Part shown: piece by piece, positions 6,179-13,350 of the stretch
Layout: every line of letters starts with the position of its first letter
How positions within the stretch are numbered: the stretch's first letter is position 1
Assembly: GCA_014879765.1 (NCBI GenBank)
Contig: JACSRL010000755.1
Coordinates: forward strand, 1-13,521
Source of the DNA: Anaerolinea sp.
Lineage (GTDB): Bacteria > Chloroflexota > Anaerolineae > JAAEKA01
Length of the DNA: 13,521 nt
Direction of reading: 5' to 3'
Translations under genes and position numbers: made by a program
Notes under the pieces: generated by a model
The model's input: the letters and a program-made list of their open reading frames with translations, nothing else
Told to the model about the DNA's origin: nothing
Databases searched by the model: none

Positions 6179-7421
6179 GGCGCTTGGCGGGGTTGGCGCC
6201 GGACGCGGCTACGGCTGTCATCAGCCCCATCAACCCAAAGAACAAGACCATCAGCTTCGGGCTGGCCAGGGGGGCATCCACCAGGCCGTGTACGGCGAAG
6301 ACGATCAGGCTGCCCAGCAGGCCCAGCGCCAGGCCGCGATAGGCCCCTGCCTGCCGGCGGCGGGCCTGTCTGACCAGCGCCGCGCCCACGGACAGCAGCA
6401 GCGCGGCCAGCGCGATCAGCCCGGGGATGCCCATCTCGCTGCCGATCTGCAAGTAGGTGTTGTGTACGTGCAGCCACTGGCTGCCGGAGACGACGGTGAA
6501 AAGGGGGTAGAGCAGATCGATCACGCGTTGCGGCATGCCCAGCCCCACGCCGGTGAAGGGGAAGTCCTGCATCAGGTAGAGGGCGCGGCTCCACAGTTCC
6601 ATGCGGCCCTGGGCTGTGGCCGTCACGTCGCCGCCGCCGACCAGCAAGGCTGTGCTCAGCGTGGCCGCAAGCTGGGGGCTTTGGCGCAGCAGGACCAGGC
6701 CTGCGCCCAGCGCGACCAGCCACAGCGCCAGCCAGCGCCGGTCGGCCAGGAGGGTCATCACCGGCAGCGCGACGGCCACCCCCAGCAGCGCGCCGCGCGA
6801 TTGGGTGAGCAACAACAACACGGCCAGCGCCAGGCTGAGCGCGGCGGCCGCCAGGCGCAGCGTGCGCCCGCCAGGTGCGCCGCCGACCAGCGCCAGGGCC
6901 GCGGCCGGCGCCAGAAAAATCGCCAGCAACTGGCCGCTCAGGTTGGGATTGAAGCGATCGGGGTGCAGAAAGGGCAGGGGGGCGCGAATCGCCTGCGCCA
7001 ATGGGCTGAGCAGGCTGCTGCCGCTGAGGGGGGTGGCGGCGATGACCGCCAGAGCCATGGCCAGGCCGGCCAGCAGCAGCCCCCATCCGCTGTAGCGCAG
7101 CCAGGGATGGTCGCTGAGAGCTGCCACAGCCCAGAAGACCGCGGCCGCGGCGATCAGGGCATAGCTGCGCGGCAGCGTCACCGCCAGGTCGGGGCTGGCC
7201 CACAGGCCCACCGGCAGCAGCAGCAGCATGGCCAGCAGTGGCCAATCGGCCGGCGTGTGGCCGGCGATCTGCCTGGTGGCCGCGGCGCGGGCCAGAAAGG
7301 CGGCGGCCAGACCCGCGACCACTGCCACGCTGACCCAGGGCGGCAGCGCGGCGCTCCACAAAAGCACAACGGCGGCCAGCATGACAATCCAATTGACCAT
7401 TGACCATTGACCAATGACCAT
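6135..7421 (-). CDS. O-antigen ligase/polymerase family membrane protein (Wzy/WaaL-like)
   Basis: This integral membrane protein (428 aa from ATG 7421) has about ten or more hydrophobic segments, starting at WIVMLAAVVLLW. It carries the PF04932-type core: TQSRG with R209, a GRMELWSRALYLMQDFPFTGVGLG loop, and H318-V-H320-N-T-Y followed by SEMGIPG (E329). Proteins of this family join or polymerise lipid-linked glycans at the outer face of the cytoplasmic membrane. ATG 7421 is preferred because AGGGGAG lies 7 bases upstream; ATG 7454 would add 11 residues made of translated repeats. The last residues, PAEFASSDANNPTE, come from the palindrome array, so the natural C terminus has been replaced or extended by repeat sequence. 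It follows the tyrosine kinase gene and is the last gene of the minus-strand block. Ligase and polymerase cannot be told apart from sequence alone. Confidence 0.85.
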   Translation of the reverse strand: MVIGQWSMVNWIVMLAAVVLLWSAALPPWVSVAVVAGLAAAFLARAAATRQIAGHTPADWPLLAMLLLLPVGLWASPDLAVTLPRSYALIAAAAVFWAVAALSDHPWLRYSGWGLLLAGLAMALAVIAATPLSGSSLLSPLAQAIRAPLPFLHPDRFNPNLSGQLLAIFLAPAAALALVGGAPGGRTLRLAAAALSLALAVLLLLTQSRGALLGVAVALPVMTLLADRRWLALWLVALGAGLVLLRQSPQLAATLSTALLVGGGDVTATAQGRMELWSRALYLMQDFPFTGVGLGMPQRVIDLLYPLFTVVSGSQWLHVHNTYLQIGSEMGIPGLIALAALLLSVGAALVRQARRRQAGAYRGLALGLLGSLIVFAVHGLVDAPLASPKLMVLFFGLMGLMTAVAASGANPAKRPAEFASSDANNPTE

Positions 7422-7427
7422 TGACGG
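7393..7427 (-). repeat. Heptamer array spanning the O-antigen ligase start codon
   Basis: Five 7-base units on the plus strand (TTGACCA x 3, ATGACCA, TTGACGG) read AATGGTC-type on the minus strand. It is the inverted relative of the array at 5451-5492. The ligase start ATG 7421 and a second in-frame ATG at 7400 lie in it; ATG 7407 is out of frame. Confidence 0.85.
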
Positions 7428-7428
7428 T

Positions 7429-7435
7429 CTCCCCT
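7429..7435 (-). promoter_or_regulatory. Shine-Dalgarno AGGGGAG for the O-antigen ligase
   Basis: AGGGGAG on the minus strand lies 7 bases before ATG 7421, the basis for choosing that start over ATG 7454. Confidence 0.55.
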
Positions 7436-7441
7436 GGCCGC

Positions 7442-7466
7442 CTTCATCCTTCATCCTTCATCCTTC
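7442..7466 (-). repeat. Second heptamer array (CTTCATC x 3.5) between kinase and ligase genes
   Basis: Three and a half units of CTTCATC, read on the minus strand as GATGAAG, give AAGGATGAAGG-type sequence. Every unit holds a Shine-Dalgarno-like AAGG and an ATG (7461, 7454, 7447), each in a different frame. It lies just after the kinase stop. Confidence 0.85.
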
Positions 7467-7468
7467 CC

Positions 7469-9118
7469 CTACCCTGTCTGTTCAACCTTGGGCTGCCGGG
7501 GACTGCGGCGCCGCCGCGAGCTGCCGCTCTTGTCGCCTGTCTCGGTCCCCTCGCGGCTGGCATAGTAATAGTAGTTGCTGTAGTAGTAGCCGCTCTTGCG
7601 CTGGGTCAGCTTGTTCAGCACCACCCCCAGCGGCTGGATGCCCAGGCTTTGCAGACGCTCCACGGCCTGGGTCAACAGTTCGCCGCGCGTCTTGCCTGCC
7701 CACACCACCAGCAGCGTGCCGTCCACCTGGCTGGCCAGAATCGACGTGTCTGCCACGGCCAGCACCGGCGGCGTGTCGAACAGCACCACGTCGGCCTCCC
7801 CCTTCAGCACCTCGATCATCTCGTGCATGCGCGCCGAGTTGAGCATCTCGGCCGGGTTGGGGGGGATGGGGCCGGTGGTCATCACCCGCAGGTTGGGCAC
7901 ATCGGTGGTTTGCAGATAGACCTCCGGGTCGCGGCCTTTGTCCAGCAGCGCGGTGCTCAGGCCGACGTTGTTGGGCAGCTTGAGCAGCTTGTGCAGCGAG
8001 GGGCGGCGCAGGTCCGCGTCCACCAGGATCACCCGCCGGTCCGACTGGGCCATGACCACGGCCAGGTTGCTGATGGTGGTGCTCTTGCCCTCGCCGGGCG
8101 CGGCGCTGGTGCAGACCAGGGTGGCCAGCGGCTTGTCCAGGGCGGAGAATTGCAAGTTGGTGCGCAGGACGCGGTAGGCTTCAGCCCCTAACGACTTGGG
8201 CGCCATGTGCGCGACCATGCGCTGGTCCGGGCTGGCCCCTTCCAGGTGGATCACATTGCCCAGCGTGGCCAAGCCGGTCAGGTCGCGCACGTGGTCGGGG
8301 GTCTTGACGGTGTCGTCCAGGTATTCGATCAGGAAGGCGATGCCCAGGCCGATCAGCGCGCCGACGACCATGGCCAGCATGGTGTTGAAGAGCACGCGCG
8401 GGCGGATGGGGCCGGTGGGCGGCTGGGCCGGCGTGGTCAGGGTGATGTTGTCGGTGGTCTGCGCCTCGGCCAGACGCAGGTCTTCCAGGCTCTTGCTCAC
8501 GTTGTTGTAGGTGGTCTGATGGCGTGCGGTCAGCCGGGTCAGGCGGTCACGCTCGTTGCGGTTCTCCGGCGTGTCAGCCAGCGTGTTCAGCGCCTGTTCG
8601 GTGGACTCCAGCTCGGCCTCAGCGGCGGTCAGGTCGGCCTGGAGATCCTGGCGGGTGTTGGCGAAACGCTCCTGTTGGCGCTCCAGGTTCATCTGCATGA
8701 AGACCTGGGGCAGGATGTTGGCCACGCGCGCGGCCAGCTCCGGGTCGCTGGACTGCACCGTCACCTGGATCAACTGGGTATCGCGCACCGGGGTGACGCT
8801 GACGGAGACGTCGTGCGCCGCCTGCATGGCGGCGATGCCGCCGGGATAGCCCAGCGCGATGGCAGCTTCATCCAGCGTCGGCCAGTCTTGCAGCATGGCG
8901 GCGTAGGTGCGGGCCACCCGCTCGCTGGTGATGATGTCGGTGTAGTCGGCGCGGCCGGTGGTGGAACGGGCCTGGTTGATGAAGACCGTCGCGGTGGCCT
9001 GGTAGATGGGCGTCTGCCGGCGGGTGACGAAGAAGGTGACAGCGCCGGCCAGCAGGGAGCAGAGCACCACCAGCCAGAGCCATTTGCGAATGAGATTGAT
9101 GTAATTGCGCAGATCCAT
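7469..9118 (-). CDS. Polysaccharide biosynthesis tyrosine autokinase (Wzz-CpsD/Wzc type)
   Basis: This bacterial tyrosine kinase controls polymerisation and export of capsule or exopolysaccharide through cycles of autophosphorylation. The 549-aa chain has a Wzz-like part: a first membrane segment at about 14-32, an extracytoplasmic domain with coiled coil (about 165-225), and a second membrane segment at about 244-263. A cytoplasmic kinase domain follows, with Walker A SAAPGEGKST (K345), Walker A' ILVDADLRRP (D367, D369) and Walker B VVLFDTPP (D448). The C-terminal tail holds a tyrosine cluster, Y511-513 and Y516-519, then a basic SSRRRRSPR stretch. Fusion of both parts in one chain is the Wzc-type arrangement. 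A TGCTATAAT promoter lies about 110 bases upstream. The start ATG has a weak AAGG at about ten bases. It precedes the O-antigen ligase gene by less than 50 bases. Confidence 0.95.
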   Translation of the reverse strand: MDLRNYINLIRKWLWLVVLCSLLAGAVTFFVTRRQTPIYQATATVFINQARSTTGRADYTDIITSERVARTYAAMLQDWPTLDEAAIALGYPGGIAAMQAAHDVSVSVTPVRDTQLIQVTVQSSDPELAARVANILPQVFMQMNLERQQERFANTRQDLQADLTAAEAELESTEQALNTLADTPENRNERDRLTRLTARHQTTYNNVSKSLEDLRLAEAQTTDNITLTTPAQPPTGPIRPRVLFNTMLAMVVGALIGLGIAFLIEYLDDTVKTPDHVRDLTGLATLGNVIHLEGASPDQRMVAHMAPKSLGAEAYRVLRTNLQFSALDKPLATLVCTSAAPGEGKSTTISNLAVVMAQSDRRVILVDADLRRPSLHKLLKLPNNVGLSTALLDKGRDPEVYLQTTDVPNLRVMTTGPIPPNPAEMLNSARMHEMIEVLKGEADVVLFDTPPVLAVADTSILASQVDGTLLVVWAGKTRGELLTQAVERLQSLGIQPLGVVLNKLTQRKSGYYYSNYYYYASREGTETGDKSGSSRRRRSPRQPKVEQTG

Positions 9119-9228
9119 GAAAAACTTACCTTGTCATGCTGAGGTCTGCCGAGGCATCCCTCGCTTTTGTGTGGATTGAGTAGGCCGCCGTATCGAAATC
9201 CATGTGGGCACTCGCCAATCAGCGAAAG

Positions 9229-9237
9229 ATTATAGCA
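9229..9237 (-). promoter_or_regulatory. Extended -10 promoter element upstream of the tyrosine kinase gene
   Basis: On the minus strand the sequence reads TGCTATAAT, a perfect -10 hexamer with the TGn extension. No good -35 hexamer is seen at 16-18 bases, as is usual for extended -10 promoters. Transcription would start near 9222, giving an untranslated leader of about 100 bases. It lies in the 176-base gap between the PF14907-like gene and the kinase gene, so the kinase and ligase can be transcribed separately from the dehydratase. The gap also holds the short hairpin word at 9263-9282 shared with 5683-5698. Confidence 0.5.
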
Positions 9238-9294
9238 CAGGCCTGGTAAATAGCGGTATTTGTGGCGGCGACTTCCGAAGTCTCTGCGCGCATC

Positions 9295-10497
9295 TCAGGC
9301 GCGGGCTGAGGTGGCCAGATGCCAGATGTGCCGCAGACGCCAGCGGGCCAGGCTGGCCCCGGGCGCCAGGCCGTAGCGCGCCCGCAGCCAGCTATCGTCG
9401 GGGAAAATGCCGCGCGCCAGCAGCCGGGCGGCATCGCGCGCCCGGTCGACCAGCGCCACCTGGATCAGGAAACGGCGATGGCCGTAGCCGCCGGCCTGCA
9501 TGGTCAGCAGCGCCTCCTCCAGGTGCAGGCGCTCGATCAGCCAGCGCCGCCAGGCGGGGGGCGCCAGCGCCTGCATGGCGGCCGGCGGCACAGAGGCGCC
9601 CAGCAGCCGTTGCGCCAGGTGCAGCACCGTCCAGAGCACCGTGGCCAGCCGCCATCTGCGCGCCGTCGCCGTCACCTGCGGCCAGTCCAGCGTGCCCGCG
9701 GCCACCAGCAGGTGAATGTCCAGCAGGTTGCGCAGCCAGGGCGCGCTGAACTGATGGCTGATGGCCTGATGCTGGGCCAGGTGCAGCAGCGTATCCTCCG
9801 GCGTCAGGGTAGGGAAGCTGTGCCCTCCCAGGGCGATGGCGGCGCGGCGCTGCCAGATGGCCCGGTGGTCGATGGCGGTGGTGTGGCGCACCCACTCGCC
9901 GCGCAGCACCGGCCACTGCAGCTCGATCAGCTCCAGGCCCGTCTCATCGCCCACCAGTTGTTGCTCACCGCCCACCAGCAGCACCAGGGCGTCGGGCCGG
10001 TCCTCTTTGCTGGCCAGCCGGAAGCCCAGGCCGGCCAGCAGGGCGGTGGCCAGCGGCAACTGCTCCGGCTGGATCCACAGGTCCAGGTCACCCCGCAGCC
10101 GGCAGGCGGGATTGTCGTAGACCGCGTAGGCCAGCGCGGCCCCCTTGAGCCAGATGAAATCCACCCCGGCCTGCTGAAGCGCCAGCAGCACGCGCTCGAT
10201 CGCCCAGTCCATGGCCGCGGTGGCCACAACCACCCGTTGATAGCTCTCCTGCCAGGGGGCGACCACCTCGGCCGGCGCCTTGTCCAGCAGATCGGCCTGC
10301 TGCACGCGGTGAAAGGCGAAGAGCGCCAGCCCCTGCCCTTGCAGCCAGGCCAGATCGGCCCGGCTGAGCGGGTGAGCGTCCAGCCAGGCGGCCAGCGCGT
10401 CGGGCGTCTGGCTGGCCAACGCCAGCGCCAACTCGCGGCGCGTCGAACGGTCTTCCAGGTCGCTCTGGTTGCCAGCAGGATGCGATTGGGGCGACAT
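9295..10497 (-). CDS. Nucleotidyltransferase family protein (PF14907-like) of the polysaccharide block
   Basis: The 400-aa protein shows the pattern of the uncharacterised NTP_transf_5 group. W-L-K118-GAALAYAVYDNP is followed by R-L-R-G136-D137-L-D139-LWI, where the D-x-D pair would bind metal as in other nucleotidyltransferase folds. The N-terminal 115 residues are helical (SRADLAWLQGQGLALFAF), and the C-terminal part is helical and arginine-rich with no membrane segment. Members of this group are often found in exopolysaccharide and some peptide-modification clusters, but I know of no defined reaction. The start is 14 bases after the dehydratase stop with no clear Shine-Dalgarno, suggesting translational coupling. 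It is separated from the kinase gene by 176 bases. Family assignment is good; substrate is unknown. Confidence 0.8.
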   Translation of the reverse strand: MSPQSHPAGNQSDLEDRSTRRELALALASQTPDALAAWLDAHPLSRADLAWLQGQGLALFAFHRVQQADLLDKAPAEVVAPWQESYQRVVVATAAMDWAIERVLLALQQAGVDFIWLKGAALAYAVYDNPACRLRGDLDLWIQPEQLPLATALLAGLGFRLASKEDRPDALVLLVGGEQQLVGDETGLELIELQWPVLRGEWVRHTTAIDHRAIWQRRAAIALGGHSFPTLTPEDTLLHLAQHQAISHQFSAPWLRNLLDIHLLVAAGTLDWPQVTATARRWRLATVLWTVLHLAQRLLGASVPPAAMQALAPPAWRRWLIERLHLEEALLTMQAGGYGHRRFLIQVALVDRARDAARLLARGIFPDDSWLRARYGLAPGASLARWRLRHIWHLATSARA

Positions 10498-10511
10498 GAC
10501 AGAGGCCGCGC

Positions 10512-12590
10512 CTAGCGCGCCGCCGGTGTGGCGGCTGAAACTGCTGAGCCGTTCAACTCACCGCGCGGCGCGTCTGAGATCCTGCCGCTGTCCCGGTGTC
10601 CCTCCCAGCTCCTCCCACTTCCCCCGAGCCCCGCCAGATAGGCCGGCGCTTCGCCGGCCGGCGATTGGAATTCCGGCAGCAACGCCTGTAGCCCGTTGCG
10701 GATGCCCGCTTCGTCGCCGTGTTCAGCCAGGGCGATCAACTGGTCGATGGCCTGCGCGCTCCCGAACGAGTTCGGGAGTTCGGCTGAGGCGTTCATGGCG
10801 ATGAAGATCTTGGCGTGGGCGGTGCGCTGATCCACCTCGCCGGTCACGAAAAGTTCCTCGTACAGCTTTTCGCCGGGGCGCAGGCCGCTGTAGACGATGT
10901 CGATGTCGCGGCCTTCCTCCAGGCCGGAAAGGCGGATCAGGTCGCGGGCCAGGTCGGCGATCCTGACCGATTCGCCCATGTCCAGCACGAAGGTCTCGCC
11001 GCCCTGGCCCAGCACGGCCGCCTGTAGCACCAACTGCACGGCTTCGGGGATGGTCATGAAGAAGCGGGTCATCTCCGGGTGGGTCACGGTGACCGGGCCG
11101 CCGGCGGCGATCTGCTGCTTGAAGGTGAGCACCACGCTGCCGCGGCTGCCCAGCACGTTGCCGAAGCGCACGGCGGCGTAGGGCCGGCCGCTGCGCTGGG
11201 CGGCCTCGTGTACCAGCAGCTCGGCCAGACGCTTGCTGGCGCCCATGACGCTGGTGGGGTTGACCGCCTTGTCGGTGGAGATGAGCACGAAACGCTCGAC
11301 GCCGCTGGCCAGCGCGGCTTCCAGCAGGTTGCGGGTGCCGAGAACGTTGTTGGTGATGGCCTCGCTGGGGTTCTCCTCCATCAAGGGCACATGTTTGTGG
11401 GCCGCGGCATGGAAGACGACCTGGGGGCGGTGCTGCTGCAAGACGCGCTGCACCCGCTCGGCAAAACGCACGTCGGCGATCACCGGCACGATCACCGGCC
11501 CGCCGCTCCCCTGGCCTGTGTGCCTGACGGCCCGCTGCAGCTCCTGGTGGATCTCGAAGACGCTGTTCTCGCCGTGGCCGACGATGACCAGCCGGGCCGG
11601 CCGGCAGCGCAGGATCTGGCGGCAGAGCTCGCTGCCGATGGAGCCGCCGCCGCCGGTGACCAGCACGCAGCGCCCCTGCAACAGCTCCTGCACCGCGGCG
11701 ATGTCGGTGCTCACCGGCTCGCGGCGCAGCAGGTCCTCGATCTCCACGTTGCGCAACTGGCTGACGCTGACCTGGCCGCCCAGCAGCTCGTAGATGCCAG
11801 GCATGGTCTTGGCCGGCACGCCGGCCTCCTCACAGATGGCCAGCACCTCGCGGATGGCCTTGCCCGGCGCGGTGGGCATGGCGATGATCACCTGGTCGAT
11901 CTTGTGCTGGGCGGCGAGATCGGGGAGCATGGCGCGGTCGCCCAGCACCGGCAGGCCGCGGATGCGCGTGCCGCGCTTGTCCGGGTCGTCGTCCACGTAG
12001 CCGATGGGGTCGATGCCCAGTTGCGGGTTGGTGCGCAGCTCGCGGGCGATCATGGCGCCGGCCTCGCCCGCGCCCATGATCAGCGCACGCTGGGTGGGCT
12101 GGCCTGAGCGGCCGCGCTGCAGGTAGAGATCGGCCGTGCGCACGCTGAAGCGAATGGCGCCGATGGCCAACACCACCAGCATGGCGTCGATGAAGGGGAT
12201 GGAGCGGGGCAGGGCGCAGGCGGGCTCCACCGCGTCGCAGATGCCCAGCGCGGGGATGCGCACCGCAAAGAAGAGAGTCACGATGACGGCTGTGGAAATC
12301 AGAACCGCGGCGGTGATCTGCGTCAGCTCGCCGATGCTGGCATAGCGCCAGTAGCGGCTGTAGAGGCCGAAGCCGTAGAAGATGGCCACGCGGATCAGCA
12401 GTGCGGTCGTGGTGTAGATCAGCAGCGCCGGCGCGTAGTTCCCCAGCGCCTGCACCCCGTCCACGCGCAGCATCAGCGCCAGCGCGGGGGTGACGCAGAG
12501 AATCAGCGCGTCCAGCAGGAGGAAATGGCGATTGCGCAGACGCAGCAGCAGATCGAGTTTCAGCGGAAATGTGGTAGGTTGGTCAAACAT
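10512..12590 (-). CDS. Membrane-anchored nucleotide-sugar 4,6-dehydratase (WbpM/CapD/PglF type)
   Basis: This enzyme makes a UDP-4-keto-6-deoxy-hexose, usually the first step to the initiating sugar of a capsule or O-antigen repeat. The 692-aa chain has four membrane segments at about 20-42, 50-72, 88-112 and 130-152. A CoA-binding-like Rossmann domain follows (ALIMGAGEAG, M172 onward), then the SDR catalytic domain with TGGGGSIGSE (T312-). The catalytic signature is S438-T-D-K-AVNPTS-VM449-GAS-K453. Met replaces the usual SDR Tyr, the SMK triad described for WbpM-like large dehydratases. GxxPGEKLYEELF confirms the family. Residues 642-692 form a low-complexity Gly/Ser/Arg tail with no family match, and a 20-base palindrome lies inside codons about 605-611. 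It is preceded by the 63-bp repeat array and drives straight into the next gene. Confidence 0.93.
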   Translation of the reverse strand: MFDQPTTFPLKLDLLLRLRNRHFLLLDALILCVTPALALMLRVDGVQALGNYAPALLIYTTTALLIRVAIFYGFGLYSRYWRYASIGELTQITAAVLISTAVIVTLFFAVRIPALGICDAVEPACALPRSIPFIDAMLVVLAIGAIRFSVRTADLYLQRGRSGQPTQRALIMGAGEAGAMIARELRTNPQLGIDPIGYVDDDPDKRGTRIRGLPVLGDRAMLPDLAAQHKIDQVIIAMPTAPGKAIREVLAICEEAGVPAKTMPGIYELLGGQVSVSQLRNVEIEDLLRREPVSTDIAAVQELLQGRCVLVTGGGGSIGSELCRQILRCRPARLVIVGHGENSVFEIHQELQRAVRHTGQGSGGPVIVPVIADVRFAERVQRVLQQHRPQVVFHAAAHKHVPLMEENPSEAITNNVLGTRNLLEAALASGVERFVLISTDKAVNPTSVMGASKRLAELLVHEAAQRSGRPYAAVRFGNVLGSRGSVVLTFKQQIAAGGPVTVTHPEMTRFFMTIPEAVQLVLQAAVLGQGGETFVLDMGESVRIADLARDLIRLSGLEEGRDIDIVYSGLRPGEKLYEELFVTGEVDQRTAHAKIFIAMNASAELPNSFGSAQAIDQLIALAEHGDEAGIRNGLQALLPEFQSPAGEAPAYLAGLGGSGRSWEGHRDSGRISDAPRGELNGSAVSAATPAAR
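10759..10778. repeat. Palindrome inside the dehydratase coding region
   Basis: CTCCCGAAC and GTTCGGGAG form a perfect 9-bp stem around a 2-base centre. It is translated in the dehydratase frame as part of ELPNSFGS, between the conserved domain and the C-terminal helix. It looks like an inserted palindromic element that kept the frame. Confidence 0.6.
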
Positions 12591-12610
12591 GAGGCCCCGC
12601 TTTTTTTACC

Positions 12611-12876
12611 GATGGGACGCGGATGAACGCGGATAGACGCTGATCTGAAAGCTCTGATCTGCATCCGGAGGGGGATGGGGCGCGGATGAACGCGGATAGA
12701 CGCTGATCTGAAAGCTCTGATCTGCATCCGGAGGGGGATGGAACGCGGATGAACGCGGATGAACGCTGATCTGAGAGATCTGATCTGCGTCCGGTGGGGG
12801 ATGGGACGCGGATGAACGCGGATGAACGCTGATCTGAGAGCTCTGATCTGCGTCCGGTGGGGGATGGGACGCGGAT
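12611..12876. repeat. 63-bp direct tandem repeat array, four units plus a partial fifth
   Basis: Units begin at 12611, 12674, 12737, 12800 and 12863 with an exact 63-base period. The fifth breaks off after GATGGGACGCGGAT. Each starts GATGG-ACGCGGATGAACGC and ends CTGATCTGCRTCCGG. Within a unit GACGCGGAT can pair with ATCTGCGTC (one G-T pair), and GATCTGAGAGCTCTGATC is an imperfect palindrome. Units 1-2 and 3-4 form two sequence pairs (TGCATCCGGAGG versus TGCGTCCGGTGG). It occupies the 330-base gap between the dehydratase and the GxxExxY gene; I see no gene or clear promoter in it. Confidence 0.92.
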
Positions 12877-12922
12877 TGGAGATTGTTTGAATTGATGTAT
12901 GTCCGCGGCCTGCTCCGACGTT

Positions 12923-13333
12923 CTATCGCCGGACCCAGGACAGCCCGCCTTTGCGGTTGTTGTCGAAGGCCTTGCGTTTCACCTGGGGTTTGACGCCGAA
13001 ATTGAGCAGCAAGCCTACCTCGTACATGGTAGCTTTCAGGTAGTTGAGCAGTTGTGCATCGTGCTGGTCAAGTAGGACTTGGGCGGCTTTGAGCTCGACG
13101 ATCACTGCGTCTGCCACTAAGAGGTCTGCGAAGTATTCGCCCACCACCTCGCCCGCATAATAGACGTGAATGGACGCCTGTTGTATTACTTTCACTCCCC
13201 TTCGCCTCAACTCCAGGACCATGGCATTCTCATAGACTTTTTCCGAGAAACCATAGCCCAGTGTGTTGTACACAAGGTAGAACGCCTGGATGATGAGTTC
13301 GGTCACGTCGTCATGCTTGAACTGGTCTGACAT
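12923..13333 (-). CDS. GxxExxY family protein (PD-(D/E)XK_3-like)
   Basis: The 136-aa protein shows the naming motif G28-F-S-E31-K-V-Y34 after an N-terminal helix. It also has a PD-(D/E)XK nuclease-fold pattern: D70 in FADLLV, then E80-L-K82 on the next strand (VIVELKA), and Q94-LLNYL on the following helix. Length is normal for the family. ATG 13333 has AGGAG at 7 bases. The cellular role of this family is not established; the fold suggests nucleic-acid cleavage or binding. The gene has lower GC than the polysaccharide genes and is boxed by related direct repeats on both sides, which points to independent mobility or insertion. It shares strand with the dehydratase but is separated by about 330 bases of repeats, so it is probably not part of that pathway. 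Confidence 0.88.
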   Translation of the reverse strand: MSDQFKHDDVTELIIQAFYLVYNTLGYGFSEKVYENAMVLELRRRGVKVIQQASIHVYYAGEVVGEYFADLLVADAVIVELKAAQVLLDQHDAQLLNYLKATMYEVGLLLNFGVKPQVKRKAFDNNRKGGLSWVRR

Positions 13334-13340
13334 GGGGTTA

Positions 13341-13345
13341 CTCCT
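13341..13345 (-). promoter_or_regulatory. Shine-Dalgarno AGGAG for the GxxExxY gene
   Basis: AGGAG on the minus strand, 7 bases before ATG 13333, fixes that start. Confidence 0.65.
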
Positions 13346-13350
13346 GTCTG

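Noticed and set aside
5786..6373. Plus-strand frame with repeated GSFASEDANSAG peptide
   Set aside because: It is translation of the palindrome array, which is free of stops in several frames on both strands; it has no Shine-Dalgarno and runs antisense into the ligase gene.
5791..7407. Minus-strand 538-codon frame across ligase and array
   Set aside because: It is out of frame with the O-antigen ligase, which has the coherent membrane segments and PF04932 motifs; the peptide is low-complexity Gly/Arg/Pro.
8207..9142. Plus-strand 311-codon frame opposite the tyrosine kinase gene
   Set aside because: It is antisense to a gene with clear Walker motifs and has no recognisable domain.
12611..12876. 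CRISPR array or coding repeat at the 63-base units
   Set aside because: Units are contiguous with no unique spacers and no reading frame runs through them with gene-like features.
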